Shown: positions 17,886 to 27,120, numbered from the stretch's first letter. The stretch: 64,000 bases of DNA from Parabacteroides faecis (GCF_014647375.1 NZ_BMPB01000005.1:1-64000); one strand, 5' to 3'. Translations and numbers: made by a program. The notes: generated by a model not told the origin, from the sequence alone.

Positions 17886-20261
17886 ATGGAAATTCTACTC
17901 ATTATACTGATCGTGGTTGTGTGGATCAGCCTCTATTCTCATATAAGTAAGATGAATACTCATACGGATTCCTTACGGAAAGATCTGTATAGTTTGCGGA
18001 AGCATATCGAAGCTCAGTTGGATGAACTCCGGAAGCAGCAGGCGGTGTCTCTGGCCGGAGAAAGGTCTGTAGAGGATATTCCTAAAGAAAAAATTCAAGA
18101 AACTATTGAAAAAACGGTAGAGATATCTGTCGGAAAAGCAAAGGAAGTGATCGTTCAGGAACCTTTGGTCGAAAAGATCATTCCTCCTGTTATGCAGAAG
18201 GTAGAGAAGCCTGTTGAAAGTCGGCCGGAAGAACCGGGTTCTTCTGTGAATGTTAAAGAGAAAAAGGTAGTACCTGAGCCTGTTATCAAGCCTTTTGGAA
18301 TTGTCAAAGAGAAGAAGAAGGTCGATTATGAAAAGTATATCGGAGAGAATCTGTTCGGAAAGATCGGCATTCTGGTGCTGGTTGTCGGCATGGGATTGTT
18401 TGTCAAATATGCGATCGACAAGAACTGGATCAACGAGGTGTTCCGTACGGTACTCGGATTTGCAGTCGGCGGTGGATTACTGCTTTTATCCCAGAAGCTT
18501 AAAAAGACGTATCGAACGTTCAGTTCCCTCCTGGCAGGAGGTGCCTTTGCGATTTTCTATGTGACGGTAGGAATGGCTTATCATTATTATGGCTTGTTCA
18601 GTCAGACGGCAGCTTTTATCATACTGGTGGCATTGACGGCTTTCATGTCGCTTCTCTCTGTTTTGTACGACCGGCGTGAGTTGGCAGTTATTGCATTGGC
18701 AGGAGGTTTTATAGCTCCATTCCTGGTCAGTAACGGGATGGGTAATTATCTGGTGCTGTTCACTTATATGACGATATTGAATATGGGGATGTTCGGCTTG
18801 GCATTGTATAAGAAATGGGGAGAATTGCCACTTATCTGTTTTGTCGCTACCTATGTGATCATGCTCGGATATTCGCTGGTGGCGGATCTGGATATTGCCC
18901 GGAGCGCACAACTGTTTCACCTGTTGCTTTTCTCAACGTTGTACTACCTGATATTCCTGTTGCCTGTCGTATCGGTGCTGCGTACGGATAATAAGAAGGT
19001 AAATCAATTACTGGTAATGACGGTCGTGTTGAATAACTTCCTGTATCTCTTTTTTACTCTATGGTTTTTGCATGAATTGCAGTTACCTTATAATATCAAA
19101 GGAGCGTTCACTATATTTATAGCGTTTGTCAATGGCGGTATCGCTTTTGCCGTGCGTAAACGGGCGGCAGACAAAGGATTGTTACTTGCTCTTCTGACCG
19201 GAATGTTTTTTACTTTTATCTCGATCAGCATTCCGATTCAGCTGGAAGGTACTTTTATAACCTTGCTGTGGGCAACGGAAATGGTGGTGATCCTTTGGCT
19301 TTTCAGTCGGTTCCGGCAACCGGTATATGCTTGTTTTACATATATATTGTTCTGTCTGACAATCATCTCGTATCTGATGGATCTGGAGAATGCGTTATCT
19401 GATGGTCTCGTTTCTTCGTTGTTCCTGAATGGAACGTTTGCTACCGGGATTTTTACCGGTCTGGCGTTCGGTGTTTTTGCCTGGTTAATGGAACGGAAGA
19501 AAGCCTTATTCACGGACTTATCGAAGATACCATATACTCCGTTTAGTGCGATTGCCTGGTTGGTAGGATGCGGTATTATCTATCTTTCGTTTATTGTAGA
19601 CTTTTATTTGCATATTACATATGCACCTTTAGCCGAGTGTGCTTGCCTGGCATTTACTTGTCTGGCATTGTTGTTGCTGCTGGCTGGATTGAGATTGCGT
19701 TTTGCGATCGGTTATTATACGATTGTTTATGCGATAGCAGCCGGACTTTCCGTCTGTTTATTCGTGCTATTGTCGTCGATTGTCAATGAGTATAGCAATA
19801 CTTTGTTGTTTATATTGCAGTGGGGGGCATTGGTGGTTGTGATTGTACATCTGTTTTTGCTGGCCGGGTATTATTATCGTTTATATAATTTCCGGCAAAA
19901 AAGTGCGGATTGGATGACCTCGTTCATTGCGATCGCTTCTACTGTCCTGTTTACTGTTGCCGTTAATAATATGTTGCGTCTGACCGGTTGGGAGGAAGAA
20001 GCGAGTGCGGCTTTATCCATTTCCCTGAGTATTGCCGGATTTATCCAGATGTCATTAGGCATGCGTTTGCATCTGCGGATACTGCGTATGATAAGCCTGG
20101 CTGTTTTCGGAATAGTTCTGTTGAAGCTGGTCATTGTCGACCTTTGGCTGTTGCCGACGGTAGGGAAGATTATTGTCTTTATTATGTTAGGAGTTATCTT
20201 GCTTGTCTTGTCTTTCCTCTATCAGAAGCTAAAGAAGGCATTGTTTATTGATAACGAATAG
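17886..20261 (+). CDS. DUF2339 polytopic membrane protein
   Basis: A 791-residue inner-membrane protein. An N-terminal helix (MEILLIILIVVVWISLYSHI) is followed by a coiled-coil, Lys/Glu-rich linker to about residue 145. Then comes 'DYEKYIGENLFGKIGILVLVVGMGLFVKYAIDKNWINE', the hallmark of DUF2339, and more than 20 further hydrophobic segments to the C-terminus. The family is widespread in Gram-negative bacteria and has no agreed function; transport or envelope roles have been suggested only by topology. It ends convergently with murF, with a palindromic array between the two stops. Confidence 0.88.
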   Translation: MEILLIILIVVVWISLYSHISKMNTHTDSLRKDLYSLRKHIEAQLDELRKQQAVSLAGERSVEDIPKEKIQETIEKTVEISVGKAKEVIVQEPLVEKIIPPVMQKVEKPVESRPEEPGSSVNVKEKKVVPEPVIKPFGIVKEKKKVDYEKYIGENLFGKIGILVLVVGMGLFVKYAIDKNWINEVFRTVLGFAVGGGLLLLSQKLKKTYRTFSSLLAGGAFAIFYVTVGMAYHYYGLFSQTAAFIILVALTAFMSLLSVLYDRRELAVIALAGGFIAPFLVSNGMGNYLVLFTYMTILNMGMFGLALYKKWGELPLICFVATYVIMLGYSLVADLDIARSAQLFHLLLFSTLYYLIFLLPVVSVLRTDNKKVNQLLVMTVVLNNFLYLFFTLWFLHELQLPYNIKGAFTIFIAFVNGGIAFAVRKRAADKGLLLALLTGMFFTFISISIPIQLEGTFITLLWATEMVVILWLFSRFRQPVYACFTYILFCLTIISYLMDLENALSDGLVSSLFLNGTFATGIFTGLAFGVFAWLMERKKALFTDLSKIPYTPFSAIAWLVGCGIIYLSFIVDFYLHITYAPLAECACLAFTCLALLLLLAGLRLRFAIGYYTIVYAIAAGLSVCLFVLLSSIVNEYSNTLLFILQWGALVVVIVHLFLLAGYYYRLYNFRQKSADWMTSFIAIASTVLFTVAVNNMLRLTGWEEEASAALSISLSIAGFIQMSLGMRLHLRILRMISLAVFGIVLLKLVIVDLWLLPTVGKIIVFIMLGVILLVLSFLYQKLKKALFIDNE

Positions 20262-20276
20262 GAACTGTTTGCTTGC

Positions 20277-20359
20277 CGATAATTATGGTAAGACCTGGCG
20301 ATAATTGTCGACAAGTTTACTCACAATTATCGACAAGCTTGTTGACAATTGTCGGCAAG
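20277..20359. repeat. Four-unit array of 22-base degenerate words between convergent genes
   Basis: Related words begin at 20277, 20299, 20321 and 20343, an exact 22-base period. Examples are CGATAATTATGGTAAG, CGATAATTGTCGACAAG and GACAATTGTCGGCAAG. The outer ends form an inverted repeat (GCTTGCC at 20271 against GGCAAGC at 20354). There is no U-run on either strand, so a simple terminator is not supported. Confidence 0.75.
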
Positions 20360-20396
20360 CAGATAGAATGGTTACGATCAAGTTGAAAAAACTGGT

Positions 20397-21680
20397 TTAT
20401 AAAAATTCAATAGTTTTTTCCAGTGCCATTCCATGAGAACCTTTGATCAGGATATGATATCCTTTCAACGGGCCTGCTTTTAATGCTTCGATTAATTCTT
20501 CTGTTGTCGAGTAAGTGGCAAATTCTTTTCCGGCTTTTACGAAATGTTCTCCGCAGAGAAAAACTTTGTCGAATTTACCGGCTTTGATCTCTGCTACAGC
20601 TTCGGCATGCAGTTCGTCACTGGAAGGGCCCAGTTCACGCATATCTCCCAGGATCACGGCTTTGGGTGATACCGGCATGGCGGCGAAGTTCTCCAGTGCA
20701 ACTTTCATGCTGCTGGGGTTTGCATTGTAAGCATCGATAAGTAACGTGTTATTAGCCGTCTCTTTTAGTTGTGAGCGGTTGTTTGTCGGTTCGTATGCGG
20801 CAATGGCGCGACTGATTCGTTCTGCCGGGATCTTAAAATAGCGGCCTACGGCAACAGTTACCAGCACATTGTCCAAATTATATGCACCTATCAGGTGCGT
20901 ATCTACTGTATGGATTTTGCCTTGTTGTTTCCAGTCGAAAGTAAGGTACGGGTTACAACTGATCACGTGACCCGAAGCAAATGAAGTATCGTCAGCCCCG
21001 TAGGTGATCTGTTCGATCCCTTTGGCTATTCCCTGCAGATCTTTATTCTCTTTTTTGATGAATATCTTCCCTTTTGTACGGCGGATATAATCATAAAGCT
21101 CTCCTTTTGTTTTTACCACTCCTTCAAAAGATCCGAAACCTTCCAGGTGTGCACGGCCGACATTTGTGATGATACCGTAGTTGGGGAGGGCTATTTCTAC
21201 CAGTTCCTTGATATCTCCCGGATGGCTTGCACCCATTTCGATGACGGCCATTTCATGATCGTGCGTTAACCGGAGCAAAGTAAGAGGAACTCCGATATGA
21301 TTGTTCAGGTTCCCTTCCGTATAGAGTAGGTTGAATTTGGTGGACAGGACGGCTGCCAGCAATTCTTTGGTAGTAGTTTTTCCGTTGGTTCCGGTAATCC
21401 CGATAATGGGAATGCCCAATATCTTACGATGGCGGTGAGCTAATTGCTGTAAGGCCTTTAATACATCGTCTACCAGGATGGTGCGTTCTCCTGTGACATA
21501 ATCCGGATTATCGATGACAGCATAAGCGCAACCCGTATCGAGTGCTTTTGCTGCATATTGGTTGCCGTCGAATCTTTCTCCTTTCAAGGCAAAGAAGATC
21601 GAACCACGCGGACAATTACGGCTGTCTGTCGTTATTTGCGGATGGTGTATAAATAATTCGTACAGTTCTGAAATACCCAT
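20397..21680 (-). CDS. murF: UDP-N-acetylmuramoyl-tripeptide--D-alanyl-D-alanine ligase
   Basis: A 427-residue Mur ligase that adds D-Ala-D-Ala to the UDP-MurNAc-tripeptide in cytoplasmic peptidoglycan synthesis. The N-terminal MurF domain shows 'TTDSRNCPRGSIFFALKGERFDGNQYA' (residues 17-44). The ATP-binding loop is GITGTNGKTTTK (94-105). The middle domain has 'YTEGNLNNHIGVPLTLLRL' and 'EMGASHPGDIKELVEIALPNYGIITNVGRAHLEGFGS'. The C-terminal domain has 'DAYNANPSSMKVALENF' and 'ILGDMRELG'. Length is normal. Its promoter box at 21713-21720 is divergent from that of folP. Confidence 0.96.
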   Translation of the reverse strand: MGISELYELFIHHPQITTDSRNCPRGSIFFALKGERFDGNQYAAKALDTGCAYAVIDNPDYVTGERTILVDDVLKALQQLAHRHRKILGIPIIGITGTNGKTTTKELLAAVLSTKFNLLYTEGNLNNHIGVPLTLLRLTHDHEMAVIEMGASHPGDIKELVEIALPNYGIITNVGRAHLEGFGSFEGVVKTKGELYDYIRRTKGKIFIKKENKDLQGIAKGIEQITYGADDTSFASGHVISCNPYLTFDWKQQGKIHTVDTHLIGAYNLDNVLVTVAVGRYFKIPAERISRAIAAYEPTNNRSQLKETANNTLLIDAYNANPSSMKVALENFAAMPVSPKAVILGDMRELGPSSDELHAEAVAEIKAGKFDKVFLCGEHFVKAGKEFATYSTTEELIEALKAGPLKGYHILIKGSHGMALEKTIEFL

Positions 21681-21712
21681 AGCTTTTTTTCGTTTGGTGA
21701 TTATTTGGTGAG

Positions 21713-21720
21713 CAAAAGTA
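21713..21720 (-). promoter_or_regulatory. -7 box of murF
   Basis: Minus-strand TACTTTTG (TAnnTTTG), 32 bases upstream of the murF ATG. Confidence 0.55.
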
Positions 21721-21773
21721 GTAATTAAATGAAGAATGAGGAATGAAGAATGAAGATTTAAGTGATAATCGTG

Positions 21774-21781
21774 TATCTTTG
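21774..21781 (+). promoter_or_regulatory. -7 box of folP-cdaA
   Basis: TATCTTTG (TAnnTTTG), 18 bases before the folP ATG. Just upstream, 21730-21757 contains a short imperfect tandem run of GAATGAAGAAT-type words. Confidence 0.55.
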
Positions 21782-21799
21782 CTGGAAATATAAGTTGGA

Positions 21800-22660
21800 A
21801 TGTTAGATAAAACGCTCAATATGAAGGGAACACTGGTGTCTCTGTCCACACCGGTGGTGATGGGAATTTTAAATGTTACCCCAGATTCTTTTTATGCCGA
21901 TAGCCGGAAACAGACGGAGGCTGCTATTGAAGAACGGATACGGACCATTTTATCGGAAGGGGCACAGATCATCGATATAGGCGGCTATTCATCTCGCCCG
22001 GATGCGGCTGAAGTCTCACTGGAAGAGGAGATGGAGCGACTGGCTTTCGCATTGGATATATTGAATGCACATTATCCGGAAGCAATCGTTTCCGTAGATA
22101 CTTTCCGTGCCGGTGTTGCCCGGGAATGCGTGGAGGAGTACGGGGTGGCTATGATCAACGATATATCCGGCGGTGAATTGGATGCCGGAATGTTTGCTAC
22201 GGTAGCAAATCTGAAAGTTCCTTATATTATGATGCATATGCGTGGAACTCCCCAAACGATGCAGCAGTATACCGGTTATACGGATATGATGGAAGAGATC
22301 ATGCTCTATTTTGCCTCGAAAGTCCGTGAACTTCGTTTGTTGGGAGTCAATGATATTATTCTTGATCCCGGTTTCGGATTTAGTAAAAACGTCGATCAGA
22401 ATTATCAGCTGATGAATCATCTGCAGGAATTCGGTGTATTCGGTCTGCCATTGCTCGTCGGTATATCCCGTAAAAGCATGATATATAAATATCTGGGAGG
22501 TTCTCCGGCAGAAAGTCTGAATGGTACGACGGTCCTGAATACGATCGCTTTGATGAACGGGGCGGATATCCTCCGTGTTCATGATGTAAAAGCGGCTGTC
22601 GAGGCTGTAAAGCTGGTTACTAAAACTGTCAATTGTCAATTGTCAACTATCAACTCATAA
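21800..22660 (+). CDS. folP: Dihydropteroate synthase
   Basis: A 286-residue folate-pathway enzyme condensing pterin pyrophosphate with p-aminobenzoate, the sulfonamide target. TIM-barrel motifs are present: 'MGILNVTPDSFYAD' (21-34), 'IDIGGYSSRPDA' in the position usually holding GGESTRPG, 'SVDTFRAGVA', 'MINDISGG', 'MHMRGTPQTMQ', 'LDPGFGFSKN' and 'VGISRKSMI'. The last dozen codons (TVNCQLSTINS) are encoded by the dispersed TTGACAGTTGACA-type repeat. The natural C-terminus has therefore probably been extended by a repeat copy. The downstream gene cdaA begins 4 bases after the stop. Confidence 0.95.
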   Translation: MLDKTLNMKGTLVSLSTPVVMGILNVTPDSFYADSRKQTEAAIEERIRTILSEGAQIIDIGGYSSRPDAAEVSLEEEMERLAFALDILNAHYPEAIVSVDTFRAGVARECVEEYGVAMINDISGGELDAGMFATVANLKVPYIMMHMRGTPQTMQQYTGYTDMMEEIMLYFASKVRELRLLGVNDIILDPGFGFSKNVDQNYQLMNHLQEFGVFGLPLLVGISRKSMIYKYLGGSPAESLNGTTVLNTIALMNGADILRVHDVKAAVEAVKLVTKTVNCQLSTINS

Positions 22661-22664
22661 TATT

Positions 22665-23450
22665 ATGTGGATGCATTTCGGAGTAAAAGACCTGATCGAT
22701 GTATTGCTGGTAGCCTTTTTCCTGTATCAGACTTACAAACTGATGAAGAGTTCGGGTACATTGGCTATCTTTAGCGGGGTCGTTTCATTTATTATTGTGT
22801 GGATCCTGGTTTCCCAGGTATTGGAAATGCGTTTGATGGGCGCCATACTGGATAAGTTTATCAGTGTCGGTTTTGTCGTGCTGGTGATCCTGTTTCAGGA
22901 TGAGATCCGGCGTTTCCTGATGGCGTTGGGGTCTCATCGGGGATGGAAATTTCTGGGGAAACTTTTCTCCAAACGTAATGTGAATAACGAGCAGGAAGGA
23001 AAATATGTCGCTCCGGTAGTTTTGGCTTGTATGAATATGGCCCGTAAAAAAACCGGTGCCCTGATCGTGATCCAGCAGGAAGTCAACCTGTCGGTGTATG
23101 AACATACCGGTGAGATGTTCAATGCAGATGTGAATGCCCGTCTGATAGAAAATATCTTCTTTAAAAATAGTCCTTTGCATGATGGTGCCATGATCATTGC
23201 CGACGGACGTATCAAGGCTGCCGGTTGTATTTTACCGGTTGCACAGAATGCCAGTTTGCCGAAAGACCTGGGATTACGTCACCGTTCCGCATTGGGGATG
23301 TCTCTTGAGACCGATGCGTTGATTATTATAGTTTCGGAAGAGCGGGGTAAAATATCTGTGGCCCACAATGGCAAACTGGAGATTAATATTTCAGCCGAAG
23401 ACCTGCAACAAATCTTGTCCGGTGAGCGTGAAGTCGTGAATTACTGTTAA
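22665..23450 (+). CDS. cdaA: Diadenylate cyclase
   Basis: A 261-residue membrane-anchored enzyme that makes cyclic di-AMP from two ATP. Three N-terminal hydrophobic segments (about residues 10-80) are followed by a DAC (DisA_N) domain. The conserved DGA is at residues 173-175 ('SPLHDGAMII') and RHR at 205-207 ('LGLRHRSALGMS'). The TIGR00159/CdaA architecture and length are normal. It is translationally close to folP (4-base gap), the arrangement commonly seen in Bacteroidetes. The regulators CdaR and GlmM known from Firmicutes are not adjacent. Confidence 0.94.
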   Translation: MWMHFGVKDLIDVLLVAFFLYQTYKLMKSSGTLAIFSGVVSFIIVWILVSQVLEMRLMGAILDKFISVGFVVLVILFQDEIRRFLMALGSHRGWKFLGKLFSKRNVNNEQEGKYVAPVVLACMNMARKKTGALIVIQQEVNLSVYEHTGEMFNADVNARLIENIFFKNSPLHDGAMIIADGRIKAAGCILPVAQNASLPKDLGLRHRSALGMSLETDALIIIVSEERGKISVAHNGKLEINISAEDLQQILSGEREVVNYC

Positions 23451-23493
23451 ATCTTCTGAAAGTGGCAGCTCCGGTTGCAAATCTTTTGTGCTT

Positions 23494-23528
23494 TTTGCAA
23501 ACTCTATGTTGCATTTTGCCTACTTTTG
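23494..23528 (+). promoter_or_regulatory. Promoter of pta-ackA
   Basis: TTTG at 23494-23497 and TACTTTTG at 23521-23528 are separated by 23 bases, slightly long for the Bacteroidetes promoter. The region also repeats TTGCAA/TTGCAT words (23475, 23495, 23509), which may be operator copies. Confidence 0.5.
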
Positions 23529-23578
23529 TACCCGCAAACAGTAGCAATTACTAAATTCTATAAAAAATATCTTCCGCT

Positions 23579-24595
23579 ATGGACTTAATGCAAGAGATTA
23601 TTGCACGCGCTAAAGCTGACAAGCAGCGCATCGTTCTTCCTGAAGGAACAGAAGAAAGAACACTGAAAGCCGCCGACCGTTTATTGGCCGATGGAGTTGC
23701 TGACATTATTCTGATCGGAAATCCGGCTGAGATTTCTTCCCTGGCAGCAAACTACGGTCTGAACCACATCGGACAGGCTACTATTGTTGACCCTAAAAAT
23801 CATGAAAAGAAAGTTGCTTATGCTGACCTGCTTTTCCAGCTGCGTCAGAAAAAAGGTATGACTCCTGAAAAGGCTGCCGTTCTGGTAGAAGATCCTTTAT
23901 TCCTTGCTTGCCTGATGATCAAGGCAGGTGATGCTGACGGTGAAATTGCCGGAGCCCAGAATACAACAGGTAATGTGCTTCGTCCTGCCTTGCAGATCGT
24001 TAAGACTGCTCCGGGCATGAGTTGCGTATCCGGTGCTTTCCTTATGTTCACAAAGAAACCGGAATATGGCAAAGAGGGTTTGCTCGTATTTGCCGACTGC
24101 GCTGTGATGCCGAATCCTACAGCTTCGGAATTGGCTAGCATTGCTATTGCTACAGCCGCTACGGCTCGTGATATCGTTGGTGTGGAACCACGTGTTGCTA
24201 TGTTGAGCTTTTCAACAAAAGGGAGTGCATCTCATGAAATGGTAGACAAAGTCGTTGAGGCTACACGTCTGGCAAAAGAAATGGCACCTGAACTGAAGAT
24301 CGACGGCGAATTGCAGTCTGATGCCGCTTTGGTAGAATCGGTTGCTTCATTGAAAGCTCCGGGTAGCGAAGTGGCCGGTAAGGCTAACGTATTGGTATTC
24401 CCGACACTGGAAGTTGGTAATATCGCTTATAAACTGGTTCAACGTCTGGGTGACGCAGAAGCAGTAGGTCCGATCCTTCAGGGTATGGCTGCTCCTGTCA
24501 ACGACCTGTCACGCGGTTGTTCAGTAGATGATATCTATAAGATGGTTGCTATCGCCAGCAATCAGTCTATCGGCTTAAAGGCTGCTAAAAAGTAA
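23579..24595 (+). CDS. pta: Phosphate acetyltransferase
   Basis: A 338-residue short-form Pta converting acetyl-CoA and phosphate to acetyl phosphate, for ATP-yielding acetate formation. It consists of a single PTA_PTB domain with 'RIVLPEGTEERTLKAADRLL' (18-37), 'GAQNTTGNVLRPALQIVKT', 'DCAVMPNPTASELASIAIATA', 'MLSFSTKGSA', 'DGELQSDAALV' and 'NVLVFPTLEVGNIAYKLVQRL'. It lacks the N-terminal DRTGG regulatory part of enterobacterial Pta, which is normal for this form. ackA follows after 22 bases in the same operon. Codon use looks highly adapted, as expected of an abundant protein. Confidence 0.97.
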   Translation: MDLMQEIIARAKADKQRIVLPEGTEERTLKAADRLLADGVADIILIGNPAEISSLAANYGLNHIGQATIVDPKNHEKKVAYADLLFQLRQKKGMTPEKAAVLVEDPLFLACLMIKAGDADGEIAGAQNTTGNVLRPALQIVKTAPGMSCVSGAFLMFTKKPEYGKEGLLVFADCAVMPNPTASELASIAIATAATARDIVGVEPRVAMLSFSTKGSASHEMVDKVVEATRLAKEMAPELKIDGELQSDAALVESVASLKAPGSEVAGKANVLVFPTLEVGNIAYKLVQRLGDAEAVGPILQGMAAPVNDLSRGCSVDDIYKMVAIASNQSIGLKAAKK

Positions 24596-24617
24596 AAAAA
24601 GACACAACAAGAAAGAT

Positions 24618-25817
24618 ATGAAGATATTAGTATTAAATTGCGGAAGTTCGTCTGTTAAGTACAAGTTGTTCAATATGGACACACATGAGGTACTGGCACA
24701 GGGCGGCGTAGAGAAACTGGGTTTGCCGGGTTCTTTCCTGAAATTCACTCAGCCGGATGGCACAAAAGTGATTCTGGAGAAAGAATTGCCTGAGCATAAT
24801 GCAGCTATCGAGTTTATCCTGAGCGTACTGACTGACGATCAATACGGCTGTATCAAGTCGTTTAACGAAATTGATGCTGTAGGTCATCGTGTGGTACACG
24901 GTGGTGAAGCATTCAGCAGTAGTGTGGAGATTACTTCGGAAGTGATCGGTAAAATGGTTGAGTGTATCGACCTGGCACCGCTTCACAACCCACCAAACCT
25001 GAAAGGTATCCGTGCCATGAGCGCATTGATCCCGGGAATCCGCCAGGTGGGTGTATTCGATACTGCTTTCCACCAGACAATGCCTGATTATGCTTATATG
25101 TACGGTCTGCCTTATTCTCTGTATAAGAAATACGGTATCCGTCGTTATGGCTTCCACGGAACCAGTCACCGTTACGTTTCAAAACGTGCTTGTGAAATCC
25201 TGGGTGTTCCTTATGAAGAACAGAAGATCATCACGGCTCACGTTGGCAACGGCGGTTCAATCGCTGCTGTAAAGAACGGTAAGAGTGTCGATACTTCTAT
25301 GGGGCTGACTCCGGTAGAAGGTCTGTTGATGGGAACACGTTGCGGTGATGTGGATGCGGGTGCACTTACATTCATCATGGACAAGGAAAAGCTGGATGCT
25401 AAAGGTTTGTCTGACCTGATCAACAAACAGAGTGGTGTGCAGGGACTTTCCGGCATTTCTTCCGATATGCGTGAGATCGAAGCTGCTGTTGCCGAAGGCG
25501 ACAAACGGGCTATCATGGCATTGAACATTTACAACTATCGCATCAAGAAATATATCGGTGCTTATGCTGCTGCTATGGGTGGTTGCGATATCCTGGTATG
25601 GACTGGCGGCGTAGGTGAAAACCAATGGGCTACCCGTCGTGTTGTATGCGAAAATATGGAATTCATGGGCATGAAGATCGATGTTCAGAAGAACGACGGT
25701 ATGCGTGGTGAAGAAATGGTGATCAGTACTCCGGACAGTAAGGTAACAATTATCGTTGTACCGACTGACGAAGAATATATGATCGCTTCCGATACAATGG
25801 ATATATTAGGTAAATAA
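24618..25817 (+). CDS. ackA: Acetate kinase
   Basis: A 399-residue enzyme making ATP and acetate from acetyl phosphate. Family signatures are 'LVLNCGSSSVKYKLF' (residues 4-18), 'GHRVVHGGEAFSSSV' with the substrate Arg, 'FDTAFHQTMPDYAYMYGLPY' with the catalytic Asp, 'RYGFHGTSHRYV' and 'HVGNGGSIAAVKNGKSVDTSMG'. The C-terminal nucleotide-binding part is 'WTGGVGENQWATRR'. Length is normal. It is the second gene of the pta-ackA operon and is followed by a strong terminator at 25841-25880. Confidence 0.98.
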   Translation: MKILVLNCGSSSVKYKLFNMDTHEVLAQGGVEKLGLPGSFLKFTQPDGTKVILEKELPEHNAAIEFILSVLTDDQYGCIKSFNEIDAVGHRVVHGGEAFSSSVEITSEVIGKMVECIDLAPLHNPPNLKGIRAMSALIPGIRQVGVFDTAFHQTMPDYAYMYGLPYSLYKKYGIRRYGFHGTSHRYVSKRACEILGVPYEEQKIITAHVGNGGSIAAVKNGKSVDTSMGLTPVEGLLMGTRCGDVDAGALTFIMDKEKLDAKGLSDLINKQSGVQGLSGISSDMREIEAAVAEGDKRAIMALNIYNYRIKKYIGAYAAAMGGCDILVWTGGVGENQWATRRVVCENMEFMGMKIDVQKNDGMRGEEMVISTPDSKVTIIVVPTDEEYMIASDTMDILGK

Positions 25818-25840
25818 ATAGATACCGGATATGAATCAGG

Positions 25841-25880
25841 AGACCGAAGGAATGGTGTATAACTATCCTCCGGTCTTTTT
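25841..25880 (+). terminator. Terminator of pta-ackA
   Basis: AGACCGAAGGA (25841-25851) pairs with TCCTCCGGTCT (25865-25875), followed by TTTTT, 24 bases after the ackA stop. Confidence 0.88.
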
Positions 25881-25894
25881 ATACCATAAATACT

Positions 25895-27058
25895 ATGTTG
25901 AAGATCCTCCCTGTTTTACAATCTCTATTCAGGAATAAAAAGTTCCTGGCCTTGTTGATCCTGGCAGGCTTGCTGATCAAATTATTGATGCTACCCTTTT
26001 TTCCTGAGCCGGGTGATTATACATTCTTTTTGAAACCGTGGGTCGAATTTATCCGGTCGCATGGTTATTGGCAGGCATTTCGTTTTGAATTTGCTAATTA
26101 TTCACCGGCTTATTTATATTTTTTGTTGGGAATAGCCAAACTGGGAGGAGAACCGCTTATTCCGATCAAGCTGGTATCGATTTGTTTTGAATATGTTGCA
26201 GCTTGGTTTATAGGGGGAATTGCCTATCAGAAGTATAAGGAAGATTGGGTGAGATGGTGTGCTTTAGCAGTAGTTCCGCTGTTGCCGACGGTTCTGATCA
26301 ATAGCTCTTACTGGGGGCAATGCGATTCGGTGTATGCCTCATTTCTGGTGGGGAGTATTTATTTTGTATTAAGAAAGCGGTCATTCCTTTCCATTCTGTT
26401 TTTGGGAATTTCGTTCTCTTTTAAGCTTCAGGCTATCCTTCTTTTCCCGTTTTATTTTGTATTGTTGTTGAGAAACAGGGTCAAATGGTATTATTTTCTG
26501 TTGGTACCGGCTGTTTATTTGATTTCATTGTTACCGGCATACTGTGCAGGGCGACCGCTGACGGAGCTATTGTCTGTTTTCATCTCCCAGTCCGAATATT
26601 ATGATTCACTTTCGTTACAGTTCCCGAATCTGTATATGTGGATCAGTGACAATCATTATGAGACGGTTAAATGGATCGGCATTCTCCTTACATGCCTGTT
26701 TGCTCTCCTGACAGGGGGATTGCTGGCTAAAAAGTACAGGGCGCAGTTAACGAATGATTATCTGGTTCGTCTGGCTCTTCTTTCTGCAGTGATTTTTCCT
26801 TTTTTGTTGCCGGGTATGCACGAACGGTATATGTATGTGGGTGATCTGTTGGCAGTTGCTTATATTATGTATTTCCCCCGTAAGTTCTACAATGCTTTAG
26901 GAATTCCCCTTATCTCTTTATTTTCATATGCTCTTTGTACTTCATTGAATGAGTCTTTGATCCGTTATTTGGGTGTTCCCGTAACTATCTTTTATATATG
27001 CGTTATAGGCCTGCTGATACGGGACTTTTATTTGTCTTCCCTGAAAGAAGGTAAATAA
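25895..27058 (+). CDS. GT-C type polytopic membrane glycosyltransferase (putative)
   Basis: A 387-residue protein with about 9-11 hydrophobic segments. An early loop carries 'PFFPEPGDYTFFLKPWVEFI', with an acidic residue where GT-C enzymes place their catalytic Asp. Later loops hold 'LINSSYWGQCDSVYASFLVG' and 'PFLLPGMHERYMYVGDLLAV'. The S-x-W-G-Q and H-E-R-Y motifs recur in bacterial polyprenyl-phosphate-sugar dependent mannosyltransferase-like proteins (GT39/GT87-like). It probably adds a sugar to an envelope acceptor on the periplasmic side. Acceptor and donor are unknown. It is monocistronic, set off by terminators on both sides. Confidence 0.65.
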   Translation: MLKILPVLQSLFRNKKFLALLILAGLLIKLLMLPFFPEPGDYTFFLKPWVEFIRSHGYWQAFRFEFANYSPAYLYFLLGIAKLGGEPLIPIKLVSICFEYVAAWFIGGIAYQKYKEDWVRWCALAVVPLLPTVLINSSYWGQCDSVYASFLVGSIYFVLRKRSFLSILFLGISFSFKLQAILLFPFYFVLLLRNRVKWYYFLLVPAVYLISLLPAYCAGRPLTELLSVFISQSEYYDSLSLQFPNLYMWISDNHYETVKWIGILLTCLFALLTGGLLAKKYRAQLTNDYLVRLALLSAVIFPFLLPGMHERYMYVGDLLAVAYIMYFPRKFYNALGIPLISLFSYALCTSLNESLIRYLGVPVTIFYICVIGLLIRDFYLSSLKEGK

Positions 27059-27120
27059 ATTACTTCCTTTTTTAGGTAAATCCCGAGAAAACTATGTAAA
27101 TTGCAGGCGAAAAAATAATT

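Noticed and set aside
20262-20396. Possible CRISPR array or terminator
   Set aside because: Words are degenerate and contiguous with no unique spacers, and no U-run follows; neither interpretation fits. The same applies to 60725-60807.
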